Shown: positions 35,028-49,000 of the stretch, one piece after another
Layout: the number at the start of each line of letters is the position of its first letter
How positions within the stretch are numbered: the stretch's first letter is position 1
Source: Patiria pectinifera
Taxonomy: Eukaryota; Echinodermata; Asteroidea; Valvatida; Asterinidae
Length of the DNA: 64,000 nucleotides
Reading direction: 5' to 3'
Assembly: GCA_029964075.1 (NCBI GenBank)
Contig: CM057129.1
Span: forward strand, 29,441,430-29,505,429
The notes under the pieces: generated by a model
Told to the model about the DNA's origin: nothing
The model's database searches: none
Seen by the model: the letters and a program-made list of their open reading frames with translations, nothing else
Translations under genes and position numbers: made by a program

Positions 35028-36722
35028 GATCTTCCACATAGCTGTTATTACCGCAAACCGGCACTATACACTAGGATTCGTTCTAGGACGAAGTTACCCT
35101 TTTGTGGGCGGCAGGTTACCAATAACTGCTAAACAGCAGCAAAATGGAATCCGACGCACAAAGGTATATATCACACACACGGATCAATGATTGAGCAGCG
35201 TAAGAAATAATTTGAAAACAGCATCTTTATTTTCGACATTTCTACACAATAAAACATATCAAAGTCAAGACGGTCATCATTGCTCTAAGAAATCTGGACA
35301 CCTGTAAAAATGTAGTTATATAATCATATTACTTTTAAACGCGTACACTTTCATTATGCAGTGTGCTTAGACATGCACAACACAATCCAACAGTGCATTA
35401 TTTCATTTTGTTCAGATATCACACCACACTGAAAAATAAACCAAGAAAGCAGGCCCTGCACGATCACAGCAAACGGAACAATTATGATTTATAAAAAAAA
35501 CTCAACTACAGATTTTGTACAACTCGACTAAAATATAAATACAAATTGAAGACCACACTGTTAAACTTTTGGACTTTTCGTGCATACAATGAATGGTGAG
35601 TTTAACAAAGAAGAAATTGATCCGGATTAATATTTTTTCTTAAAAAGCAATCAAATTTGATGTACCAATCAAGCATGTCTTAAATGATTTTTTTTTCACT
35701 CATTTGAGAAAAAAATACTGAAAGTGATCCATGCTAACAGATATTATGCAAGTTTTACTAAAATAATCTATTTTTATAGTTATCTATGGAATACCATTGG
35801 AAGCTATTGAACTGAGTGAGAATTACAGATTACTCACGGGCATTCAAATACAAATCAGGATTTTAATCATTTGAGTCAAGACTGAAACATTATATTTACT
35901 GTCTATATCACTATATAGACACTGTTCATGTATTTAAAATCTCAGTTCGTAGGACGGTGGTCAGTGGTGGATAGGTGCAATTTGTGATATTAAATTAAAA
36001 TTGACATAACTTGCGAATAGAGAAAGCAAACTAAATGACATTCTCAGTTACTAATAACATTATCCCAATGTTATTTTTGTGAAATGGAGTGAGCCACGTA
36101 TTAAAAAAAAATCCCCCAATTCTATCACTTTTTTGTTGACTTATCACCCTGTAGACTAATCCAGGCACGTGACCACAGTACACACTTGGGCCCCTTCAAT
36201 GGCGAAAGCAACGTATAAACTGCCCCGTGACGGATTATCTGAACGAAAGGTAGCACAATGCTTCTGCCATTAATGGGGGCTTTCGTGATAGAAATGACGC
36301 GTGCCCAGATTGGCCCATATTGTCCTTTGCAAAGGCGATGGATTATGACGTTCCACACACATAATTATAATCTTCTTTGTCCTATCGCAGCAAAATAAAA
36401 AATAAAAACCGTCCATACATTCTGAATTAATAATAGCGAATTCTGCGTGAATAACATTGAATAACATTCTGTGTAAATACGGAGCAATACAATCCTTGAT
36501 TTAAAATCACAGTATTGCGGGAAAAAGAAACAAAACTTTTTGCTAAGATGTCACAAAAACGAGGCAAATTATTTTTTAAGGTTATGAAAAACCCTGATTT
36601 TTGCTAGTCTGTCCTCAGTTTTTCCGAGCACGATAAATGCATATAAATCGTTTCTGCTTAACCATAACAAGCTTAACCGTACAGGCATATCATATGGCAA
36701 ACATTTGGTTTGGTCTGCTATA

Positions 36723-36841
36723 GGGCCATCGCAGATATTGGTCCTGTGACAAACTATAGGTAAAATAACCTGCAATGGCAACCATTTTGAAATGGTTATC
36801 TAACCAATATTTTGTCAGCGGACACATCTGCGATGGCCCTT
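36723..36841. mobile_element. Tiny TIR element
   Basis: AGGGCCATCGCAGAT (about 36723) and ATCTGCGATGGCCCT are exact inverses. The similarity continues inward for about 35 bp (TGACAAA on both sides). About 119 bp. The end AGGGCC recalls the element at 25414-26324, but no target duplication is clear. Confidence 0.7.
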
Positions 36842-36969
36842 CAGCAAAATATCTTACATACTCTGACTGTGCGTCAAATGGCATATCATCAAAGGCACAA
36901 TTCCTGCACTTATCTGCCGTACTATCGTCATAATACATCTCCACGGAAACTGCGTTGTTGTCATGGAAA

Positions 36970-37025
36970 TTACAGACATCTTTCACAAGAATTAAGCTCG
37001 TCCTGCATGCAGTACTGCAATACAA

Positions 37026-37065
<40 letters not shown>

Positions 37066-40000
37066 CAAATTGAAAGTTAAGAGCGCATGTATTTTTTTGG
37101 GAATTTACATTTCAGCTTCTTTTTTTCTTTCTTTATCTATTTATATACTAGTTCGCCGTAAGACTGTGTCATACGTCAGCTATCGAGAATATGAAGGTTT
37201 AAAAGGTTCTGCTAGATACTTTTGTGACGGTATTCTGAGGAAGTGTGGTTTCAGAAGGATTCATTATACGCATTACAATAAATGATTACTTCTAAAAAAA
37301 AATGTAAAATCAGACGCACAAATTTACTGGTATTAGGAATAACGCCAAATATCCCGTATTTTCCCCCCCCCCCCACTTTTTTAGGTTTATATTTTAAACA
37401 TTCTGGAACACTATTATCCCATGTGAGGGTAATCCAACTAATAAACAGTTTTAGAATTCAATACTTTGATTCAGAAAGAACCGTTTGTCTGCAACCCGTC
37501 CCGGATAACCGCATGCATAGTTAACGATAGATTATTTAAAATCCTCGCCTTCAATTCTAAAAATCAGCTTTTAATTTGCAAAAATGTATTGTTCATTATT
37601 TTTATTAAATTAAAATAATGTACCTTTTTCTGGATCCACTTGTTGAGTTTCTGTTCATACTTTGAGATGTCGTTGTCGTATTTCGACAATACCTCCATGT
37701 ACTCTGCAGCCAAGTTTAGACGGGCTGTAGGAGAAAATATAGACCATTTATTTATTTACTTATACATTTTTTTTTTTACATTTCGTTACCTTGAGGGTAT
37801 GCCCAAACAATTTAAAACTGGTTTCCAATGGGGCCCTGCATAATCATAAGAAAAGTGACATACACTAGGAAAAATTGCATAGGTGAAACAGATTACACAC
37901 ATCAATACTTGTAAAAATACAAAAAAAGTTGGGCCTTTACATTCATTAATGTAAACAAGTTGGGAAAAATGGGTTGATAATTCGACCAATGATGATCGAA
38001 TTATCAACTGACTACACTCTTGGGCAAATTCTTCCCAATAGTAATGGGTATATGGGTAAATTACACTGCCCAACAGTAGAAACTGGTCTGAGTGGTCCAT
38101 CTCTTTCCAACACTATGCTCGACAGGGACAGTTGGGCCCAACTCATCAAGTCATCATGAAAATGAATGAATGAAGAAGAAGAAGAACAGGATTTTATCCA
38201 ACCTTTTTACAGTGCACAATTGATAAGGTCATACTTGTTTACAAAAAAAAAATGGATGTTGTAGTCACGTGATGCCAAATAGCAGGAACTCTTCCGTTCT
38301 GCTCTACATGTATCTCGTGAAATATTGGTGTTTCGATTCCGTTAAATGTGTGGAAAATAACACACAAATAAAGATGCTGAGATACTTGCTTTGCCTGTCG
38401 GCAACCAACAGGCAAGATGTCATGGGTAGCATTGTCTATCGGCCTACTTCAATGTTTGTACTGGCAAGCCATCGTTGCCTTCAAATTGTTCCTTACGTAA
38501 GGATGAATTTCAAACGTACGGGAGTTATCAGCAGTGATAGTGAAGTTGATGGTCTTCGTCACACATTCTGTTGCCAGGACAATCGAACACGAACAGTTCA
38601 TATTCTCCGTGGACGATCCATTGATGAGTAACATCAGAAACTCTTGACTGGAGCTGATGGATCTGCGCTCGGTATACGGCAAACTGGCGCACGGTGGGCA
38701 ATGGATCTCATCGTCCACCACGAGAAGCTTTTCCTTCACATCGGCCTGGGCCACCAGGTACATGTTAAGTGGCTGGTTGGTAATGTTCAGGGATCGGAAG
38801 AGGTTGGATGGGCGGGTTTTGACCATGAGTTCGCTGTCTAATCAGGAAAAAAAGTCAAATGGCGGTCAGTATAAAATTATAGTCTACACTGATGGTTATC
38901 AAAGAATGGAGAGACATGACGGTAACGACTAATTATGGCAAATTGTTTCCTACTAGGAAAAATAACAGATGACAAAAAGCCTTCCCAGGCCAATCTGCCG
39001 GGGTTTTTACCTATTACGCCTGCCTTTGCCAACCAACCTATTAGCTGCCAATGGCCATGTTGCCTCCAAATGTACGCCATATTCCAGCCAAAATGCAAGC
39101 AGTACTCAGGCAACATGGCAGTGTTTGCCAGCCGAACTTCCAACATTAATGGTCAGTCTTATGATTTGTCAACCACACCGCCTACTAGTTCAAGCCATCA
39201 TACGAGCAAAACTGCCGAACCTTTGACAAGCAAACTGCCAACCGATGCCAGCTAATCTACAACTCTTTACCAGCCATTTTGTAGACTGTTGCCCGGCAGT
39301 CTGCTAGCCTTTGCATGCCAGTCTATCTGTCGGTTTGTGACTTGTATATGGTCAGGCTGCTATTATTTTGATAGCCATATACTGCCCGTCAATTTATACA
39401 AGCCACCTTGCAAGCCAAACTGCTTACTCTTCCCAGCACGTCTGCCAGCCTTTACCAGCCAGTCTGCCGGCCTCTGCCGGCCAAACTGCCATTTTTTACA
39501 CTTCAGTCTTCTGGCATTTGACAGCTTACCTGTCAGCCAATGCAGCCCATCCTACTGTTCGACTCGTGTGCCGTGGTACATGGGTTCGAATCCTGACCGT
39601 GGGAACATGGTGCTTGTGCTTTTGAGCAAGGCACTTTACCATTATTGCTTCGTCCTTCGAATGGGACGTTACATCCCGTGTGTTGTGTAATGCACGTTAA
39701 AGAACCCAGTAATACTTATCGCTAAGAGAAGGGGTTTGCCCCGGTGTTTCTGGCAGTGGCTGCAATGCGCCGCAGCATCTTGTAAACCATTATAAGGTGC
39801 TACATAATGGGTCTCAAATATCTCATAAACTTTATTTACCTTTCTTTAGGCTAATAAAAGACATATCCCCAGCGCCTTGAGTACCTAATTGTTGGTAGAT
39901 ACGTGCGCTATATAAGACTCCGACATTATTATTATAATTTCTTGCCAACTGCCAACCTTTCTTTTACCAGCAACTCTGTCAGCATTTGCCAGCCATATGC

Positions 40001-43000
40001 TTTTACTGGCCCACTTGCCAGCCTTTACCAGCCACGCACTGTGCTCATCATTGCTAGCCAATCTATCAACCAGCCTGCAAGTCTTTGCAAAAAGGTACGT
40101 ACCGGCATTAAAATCAGGGCACATTTTCCTGGCGCAGTTGTCTTCCAAAGCCTGCAACCTGCAAATAAATATACATATTAGGAGTTTTAATGCTTTGTTT
40201 TCAATTACAATGGTGACTTGTTGACAATCAATCTAGAGCTGATTGACGCCTCCAGAAATAAAGTCAATTAACAAGCAAAGTTCCAATGGAGGCAACTGAA
40301 CGAAGAATCAAACAGCAGTAGGAGTGTGAGAATTTATATTTATGTATCAGTTGAGAAGAACATTTACAAACATTGCAATGTTCAGTATTATATGATAACT
40401 ATGTACGTAGTTTGAAAATATAGGCTAGAGTTTCGTCGAAACATTTATGACTTTATAATAATTGCTGTCCTGAATATTACAGAATGATGTTATATGAATT
40501 TTTTTTGTATCATTATACGGATAATACGGGGGATGGGAGACGGAAGTAGTTCGTCGATGATTCGGCGTATACGGAATGGTCAGTTCTCACCCGTCTCCGG
40601 AATGTACACATTCTTCATTCTTCCACCTGCAATAATGGTCTCGAGCATCCAAACAGCTCTGGCAGGTTGCATAGTCCTGGCAGTGCTGGAATGGGATCTT
40701 GTAAACACCGTGGTCGGTGCCCACAAAAACGGCTTGAGCGGAGTCACTCAGCAGCATGGTCAACACCGGGGTCTGTGTTTCAATAATGAAAATATGGTCG
40801 TGGTTCGAGGCCATAAAAAATCGACACAGAAAATGTAATCTACATGCAAATTTCTTTAGTTTGTTGACTTGATCCAGGGATATTGGTTTGAGAACGAAAT
40901 GTGGTTGTGGAATCCCACTAAATGTTTTAGAATTAAATTTCCAGAAAAGTTGAGAGTTAGGAGGAAAATGCCCATTTTCCAATTTGGGAGAACAATTCCA
41001 AAAATTGAGCTTGAGTTCAACTCAGCCAAATAACGCTCGACTAAAAACAAGTAAAGTATTGAGACTCGTCCTTCGAAGATATAGGCCTATTGTTTAGAGT
41101 TTTGGTTTATTCTTATGTTTATCAAGGAAGCCTTTGTTTTAAAGCAAGTCAATTAACTGAAAGATCTTTTCCACTGACTTTAACATGGTCATTCGTATTC
41201 AGGCTTATCTCCTCCACGACTCTTGCTTCGGATCGGTCTTTGTTCAAATAAGCCTTCAGCACAGTCCCATTCTCTGTTAAAATCAACAAAAAGGAAATTT
41301 ACGGGGGAAACTGAAATGGATCAATCCCTGCCTGAAGATAACGTGAGAAAAGAATAAGCAAATTGACTGCCATTAAGGAATCAGAATGTAACGAGTAAAA
41401 GGCCATTCGACAAAATAATGCTCATTTATACAAAAATTTATGTTCACCCATACGGACAAGGACTCTGATCGATGACAAAAAAAACGATTGATGTCAAACG
41501 TTACTCTGAGGCAGAAATAATTCTCTTGGCAAATTTGTACTTTAAATTTGTATTGTGAATTAAAGCGCCGTACGGCAAACTACATAATAGTGATGACACT
41601 CATGACAGTTCATTCATCAAACTGCTTATTAGTGACGCCAAAATCAATACGTTGTAGAAAACGATCAAATAGATGCTGAAAGTCTGAAACGCAAGTTTAT
41701 TGAAGGCGTTAATGCTGTTAACCATGAAATCTGGTTGGCTATGTCTTTAGCTGTTTAACGCATTGTAAAGAACGTCATCTACTTACCCGTTCCGATGAAC
41801 ATGACGTCTGTAGAACTGAAGACGTTTTCGTCAACGACGATCTGTGAGAAACGTTCCCCGTCTATCACCAACAGAGGGTTGCTTGGAGTGCTCGTTATGG
41901 GGTTCTCGTAGTGAAGATTATTGGCATCCGCAGTGTACAGTATTTGACCATTTCCCAATATTGCCATGAATTCAACATCAGAAAACCCGGATGTGTCTGG
42001 ACACTAAATTGCGTAAAAAAAATAGTACCCCTTTTCAATTTATGCCAAACAACTATCTTAAAAAAGAAAGAAGATAATATGACAAATCTTAGGTAAGGTT
42101 GCCGTCGCATTCAAACATTAAACACATGAGTTGCAGCTCTTCGAATGAGCGCACAGACACTGCGGCTGGCTTTGAAATGTTTAAATGCGAGCAATATGAA
42201 TTTGTGGACTGAACTTGTTAACAAGCATGACAGGTATTTTGTCGGTAAAAAAACCCCGTCCGGAAAAATCCGAGTTATTATACATATCGGTAAACATCGA
42301 GCAATTGTCGGAAACGGGCTGGATCCTGCACCGTGTTTAGTCTCAGCGGTGGCGGCTACCTGACCTCAGATTTGACAGAATAGTCGGCATCGATTGGTAT
42401 GTGAACCAGCTGGTCTACAATATTCCGGGAATAAACCAGCAATAGATCACTCGTGTAGGATGAACGGGATTTACTCCACTAATGCTCCCCAAAGGCACTC
42501 AAATTGAACCTTTACTGATCTTCTCTTACCATGACCAGCCTAGGATCAGTAGGGTCCATATTAACTGAGGTCCAAAGCATTCCATCGGACTCCTGATGCG
42601 TGAATTTACTCTCCTTAAACAGTAACTCAATGTCATCCATTCGATAGGCGCACACTGCGGAACTTGCCAACCCTGGGCTATGATGATTTGTATTAGAAAA
42701 AATACAAGACAAACAAATAACTGTCATCTTATATACTCAATTTTACAACTATAATTTGTTATTGATCCATATACATTGTTGGTTCTATCAATGAGAGTTT
42801 TGGGGAACTTCCATCAGCAATTTTGATATTGGAAAGTTATATGCCTATAATCAATGTCTCTGGACAGTAATTAAAAATAATGTGTGAATATTATGACAAA
42901 AATGGAGCAGTGTTAATTATAAACCCACATGGGCTTACAATTTGAAAAGTATTGGCATACTTCTCAAATGAGGCAATCGCATGCAAAATTCACTCACACA

Positions 43001-46000
43001 AAAGTAAAAAATCACTTACGCTCTGGTTGCAAAAACAGCAAAGATCACATTGATATCACGGGGAGATTGGTAGATGTCCTCTGTAAATAAAAATGAACAA
43101 CATAATAGTTTCAAATTATCTGGAAAAATGAAACAAAGATTAGAATATCACATAAACTGTATTTTATTTGTTTTAATCAAGCAGTTTCAATCATGCACTC
43201 AAAATAAATGCGGGATTGATATTAGACAATTGCAAGGTGGATGTTATTATTTCCGAGGTTTAGGGAAACCATGTTTAAAGATAATTCTTGCGTGAACCCA
43301 GTGAACGTTCTTGTTATCGATGTAATGCAAAGCCGAGCAAGTCCTAAATAAGGCGGGTGATTTCAGTAAATGCACAAACAGCATCAAGTGCGTTAGGCAC
43401 TTTGCATATTTTGAAAATACTTATATTAAAATGTACGCGTCATTTTGCCCTGTATAACAATGCAGAAGGATCAATACCTAATGCAAAGTTCCAATAGCAT
43501 TCTCAGCGAACTCGGTAAATATATTTCCGACCAAATGCAGTGACTCCATTGCAAATTACTTAACGCTCCAAACCCACAAAATATTGAATTATTTGAGAAG
43601 GTAAAGTAATAAGCGGAATGACTCACGTATTTCGTTGTAATGATAGGGTTCGTCTCCGTCGATGAAGCACGTCAATCGTGTTTTAGTGAAAGTTGCGAGG
43701 TTGGTGTCCAATAACACATTGGAGAACTCACGACCCCCTGTATCATTCTGAAATAGAGTTTTAATCAAAATTCATCTTAGTGCCATTTCGCATTTGGTAA
43801 ATCCTCAAAGGATACACTTAATTTTCAACGTTTTTTTTCGCCCAAACGATGCCATTTCGGGTAGAATGATTCACATGGTACAGGATGAGTAAAAAAAGCG
43901 GAACCCAAACTCCCGAAATTATAGTTCATATTTAAAATCAAATATGTAGCACCAAAAATAATACTCAATGGAAAGCTAATTTCATAAGCTTCTTTTCAGA
44001 TGAAAAAAATTACTGAAAGTGCCCAATCCGTTCAAAGAATATTTCCATTTAAAAACAATGACCCGAAAACCTCTTTTGTCCAAAGGTGCGATTTTAAGAC
44101 TCGTCGCCACAATAATTGTCTTCAAACATCACCAGCGATAAACCTCAGTTTAAAAATTAAAAATATTCAACAAAGTCTTTAAAAAAGTGGATTTTATAAA
44201 TCATATTGCTTGCCTAACCAGGGTTGTTAATAAAGATATTGTGTACTACAGTTGTTGACAGTTGTTAAAACAAGTGTTATGTGTCATTTTCTTTGTTGTT
44301 CCAAAATTTCAGTCAAAACACACAATACATTGGGTTTTTTTTGGACGAGACATGTTTTAGGGTCGGCTTTCCAGTCATTATTATTTTGGTGCTACATATT
44401 TTTAAAAAATGAAATGTATTTTTGGGGGTTTGGGTTGCGCCTTCTTTTTTACTCACACTGTCCCGCAACTGCATCGCACATGTGATATAAGCTTAGGGTT
44501 GGTTTACATGGGCATGGTGCATATTCTTTGTTTAGCAGCCCTAACCATGAGTGGCTTTTAAATTTAGACCATTTCCAGGTATTTTTTGTTGTTGTAAATA
44601 CCAGTAGTCCTACTTTCAACACTTTGAGCGAGGTTTTTCTCATTAAATCGGTAGGTTTGTTACCGATTAAATAGCACTACCAATGTTTTGGGGGATTTTA
44701 AAACATGCAAAAGCACAAACCTAGGTAAAGATTTATGAAAGTGGAAACAAGTTGTGGTATATAGTTAAACACGTAAGGGGTTGTCGGGAGACACACTACG
44801 GCGACTTACCTGACACACTACGGCGACTCTCGAATACACGACTCTCTCGTTGACAAACTCGGTTGCAATCTCGCGGAAAAAGAAGTAGACATGTCCATTG
44901 TAGTTGATGGGATCCCCAACAAACTCTGGATGCGGCGGACCTGTTGTGATCAAATAATAGAAGTCTCGCCGGTATTCATGACGCAATGCAAACAAGTGAA
45001 TTTATTGTGCGATTTGCAAATTTATTACGTTGTCCTGACAAGCTTGATATGAAAAAAAGGAAAAAGAAACAGACGTGAAACTTATGATTCTTTATTCTCA
45101 AATTTCCTTGTGGATTTTGAACTGAGGACATTTTTATCGAATTATGATGTATGATACGTTTATATTTTCATTATGCAACCCCTGATACTGGATCAGAAAC
45201 ACGGACCATTTATATTTAGTAGTTTTATTTTTATTTTATTACATTTCACCACTGGCTGATACAAAAAAATATTACAAGATACACAGAATCTCAGATTAAA
45301 AAATACAGAGAATTTACGATTTCAATAAATTGTTAAAAAAAAATTAAGCCAGTGAATGGCAAGATGGAACAGGTGACTAGTGCCAAGACCAAAATGAAAC
45401 TAAACCTGGCGGGCATGTTTCACTTTATTTCATCTCATTTGCATATTACGAATGTGTGGAAAAAAGTTCATTGCGTTGTCATAATAATTCGTGTTTTATG
45501 CATCTCTTCGACATCAGGTCAGCGTAGACTGGTATTTTGTTTAAAACCTTACCCCTTTATGTTTTTAATCTTTGACACTGTGTCATTCTACCCACCGTTA
45601 TTGGACAGTACACTGGCATCGTTCTTGGTCTTTAGTTGCACCTCAACACCAACCACATTCTGGGAGGAGTCATTCTGCAGCATCGATTTGACGATAGCTG
45701 GTCTGGCCAACGACCCAGCTACCAACTCCAGCTTGGTACCAACAAACAGATCTAAGTCTGGAAATAAGTATTAAACCGTTGAAGCTTATCAAAATTAAAC
45801 CAAAGGAAGCAACAAGGCATCATTGGACGTTCCAACTTATACTTTCTTTGGGAGGATTGGGATGTTTCTTTATGGTCGTCACATCTCCTTCATATGATGC
45901 AGATAAGAATCGTGTTATCCTGTAAATATTTACAGCTCACTCTTAGCGAATGATGACTGTTAAGGCCAGAGAATCTCGTTGCCCGTCAAATCAAGTCCAT

Positions 46001-49000
46001 TTTATAGTCTTAGAGGGTTACAAAACTACAAATATCTTCTGCGCGGAGGAGTCCGTTCTGGATACTTTTTAGGGCGACTTTTCAAACCCATGCGCTCCTG
46101 TCAATGGTTATCTTGTAAAAAAAACAGCAAATGTGTTGGTGGTTTGCCTTGTGTTGGTCAACATACAAGCTGTCTACACTCTTGGACAAATTCTTCCCAA
46201 TAGGTGGTAAATTTTTACCCGAATTAACCAACAATAAGATAACTTTAAGCAACTTACATTGCCCTACAGTGTTTTCCCAACATTTATTACAATGTATAAT
46301 CCAAGGTGACTGATTGCTGGTGGCCCAGTTTTTATCATTAAATTTTATTGTCTGCAACTAAATGCTGTGATGTATCACGCCGGAAGTTACATGTAAATCG
46401 CATAATAAAAAATAAGTTACTGTAATTCTTTTCAGTGAGTATTTCTTGCTTTTGTCTTTAATTGGTAAATATTCAAAATATGGTTTTTTTTTAATTTAAA
46501 ACATACTTAAAGTCCATACCGATATCAACTTTACACCGTCCCTACGAGAATACTTTGGTCCCTTTGCTAATCTTTCTCCTAGCTTTTATTTCCATACTGA
46601 AAACCAACCAGAAACAAAAAGTGCAAATTCACCCTTATTGGTACATACCTTCAGTTAGAAACCAACCGCTAGAATTCTGGTTGTGGGTAAAAGGCACAAT
46701 GCTCTCGGAGGTACTTAAGGAGAACCGGGACTCTACATCTGAAAGCTGAAGAGAATCGGTCTTTATTTAAAACCAGAATTGAACTTTCTGGGCCATTTTG
46801 TAAAATTAACCCAAAGGTTGCAATCATTTTATAACTTTTTAATTTCAACGTTTTCTGAGTCTTACTTTGTACCCTCTTTTTTGGACAATCTCCTACTTTG
46901 AGGAGAACAAGAAGAATGAACTGCTCAAGTAATTCAATACAACATAGATTATAAATCGCTCATTTTCGGTCTTTTGTCACCTTGCAGCATACAAATGTAT
47001 GTACAAATTGTATTCGGCTGTCCCAAGAACTTGTGATTGTTACCATAAGCTGTTTTAAACTTTGCGACATTATATTTTCTACCAGAGAGGAGAACATTTT
47101 TTTTTGGCTCATTGACCTAATAATCAGTTATTATCGCCTTATAGCCCCGCCCCGTCACTTCTATTATTTCATTGAACAGCAGAATGATGGATATTTTATC
47201 CATGTTTTATCACATTGAACAGCAGGAGCAAAGTCAATTTTGATACTATTCTATAGCACTTACGTTTCCAATGGACCTCTGTTGGCAATAGGGCTGCTTG
47301 TTATTGGTGCCACACTCCAGCAACACACTGCTGTTTAGCAGGGGATGGATCACGCGGATGTAGTTATCACACTGAAAAAAATACCACAGCAATCGAATGA
47401 TAGGCCTATTTGATTATAAAGCATAAATTAATTTATTCATACATGCATTTATTTCCATATCGGTTACAATTACTGTACACAACATAATGATCCTCTGATC
47501 ATGCTTTGAAGTCATAGGCGTGGATTCACGAGAATGGGGAGGTTTTAAAATTCTGCATTTTGGTTCATCAAAGTCATTTAGAAATCTTACAGTTATCTGA
47601 TCTATACTCTTACTTTATTTGGACTTCAAAAAATATATAAATAGCAAGCAATCTAATTAATAACTTTAATCCAAAATGAAGAAATTCATTTTGTTGTTTT
47701 CAAAAATGAGAAAATCAACTAACATTCTTTCATTGGGTTAATTACAAATAAGTATATACAAGATTGCGGAAGACTTACATAATCGCAAGTTTGAGCCACC
47801 GTGGTCGGAATGGAAACATAATCAAGCTGCAAAATAGAATGTGAAAGAGTCGACTTTAATTTGAGCAACATTAATGCGATACTTAATCGTGGTTTTGGCA
47901 GAACCATTTTTAAAAATTATCAGCGAGAGTGTTGTGTTTGTGTTTTGTGCCACACTCTGTTGTACCATTCCAGTATCATCCTTCCTTCTGAACCCTACCC
48001 CCTTGATCCTTAATACCAACCATCACCCCCTCTCGTTCCCTTTGATCTTCACCCACTGTCATTTCGCCATCTCTTGGTACTTAATCCGTCTTTTGTGTTT
48101 CTCTTTTCACCCCTTTATTCCTGTGCTTCCCCATAATTATGTTTGTTTCCTGTTCACCACTCTCATTCGCCTCTGAAAAAAGTCCTGAGACCGGAACATC
48201 AGGTCATCTTAATTTGTTTACATTTATTAAATTGTAACTTTTACAGTTTTACAAAGTTAGTATATTTTTATTGTAACATCGGTCGGTTGGTCGTTTGCAT
48301 TGATTGCATTTTTGTTTTACCATTGTAAGGTCGGCAGTGTCAACGGAGAACAGTTGAGCTTTACCCCCCACGAAGAGTTGATCATTGATTAATACCAGAG
48401 TGCGGTAGTACTTGCCGTCGATGACTGAAGCATTGGGTCCATACGTCATGAGTGAACCAGACACATCTACAGATAATTACCAATCCAGTTTAAAATTATC
48501 GTGTCTTGCATGAACACCTTAAGTATTACATTTTGGCGATTTACTAAGACTATGAAACCCGAGGCAGCATGCAGTAGCCTGCAATGACTAATACTTCGGT
48601 TTATGGTCTCCCGATCATTAGGAGGGTGTCAATGTCTTAACGCTACGTTAATAAGCTAAAATCGAGTCTCATAATAGTGTTTTACATTCCTAATAGCATG
48701 GGCTCATATTGAGCTTCAGCTCTCCTACGTCATGAGCTAGCCCTTATTTCCTGAAACCGAAGCCGCAGACGGAGCCGATGTTTTGAAATCTCCAAAGTTC
48801 TGCTCAGGCAAGTCAGAATGCTTAGCAAGCTTCTAAAACATTTTGTCTTGCCTGAGAAGAACTATGGAGGTTCTAAACGTGGAAAGCCCCAACCAAGAGA
48901 CCATGGTAGATCCTGGGAGGGTAACATGCTCACTGTATTCTGATTGGATCCTGCAATATAAATGCATTGAAACCGTGTGGGCCGACGGGGCTAGGTATAC

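Larger units (their letters stand above)
31391..36969. other. Non-coding interval between PIGO and the semaphorin gene
   Basis: 3' flank of PIGO (+) and of the semaphorin (-). No coding exon recognised. A+T-rich. It holds inverted repeats (32215-32752), a mariner-type MITE (33693-33893), a stretch of reiterated TGCCCTTTTT near 34240-34400, a hairpin (34874-35027) and a small TIR element (36723-36841). No single poly(A) site can be chosen. Confidence 0.8.

Noticed and set aside
36690-37025. Minus-strand frame of 111 codons as a gene or large terminal semaphorin exon
   Set aside because: Part of it is the tiny TIR element at 36723-36841, and its frame does not match the phase left by the preceding exon. 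The other frame gives a 14-residue end with a stop, which fits.
38497-38519. GTAAGG donor at 38496 as the end of the semaphorin exon
   Set aside because: It leaves phase 0, from which the next exon (37724) meets a stop at once. The GTACGT donor at 38519 gives the needed phase.
42145-42363. Plus-strand frame of 72 codons between semaphorin exons
   Set aside because: No family resemblance and no splice context; it is probably chance.
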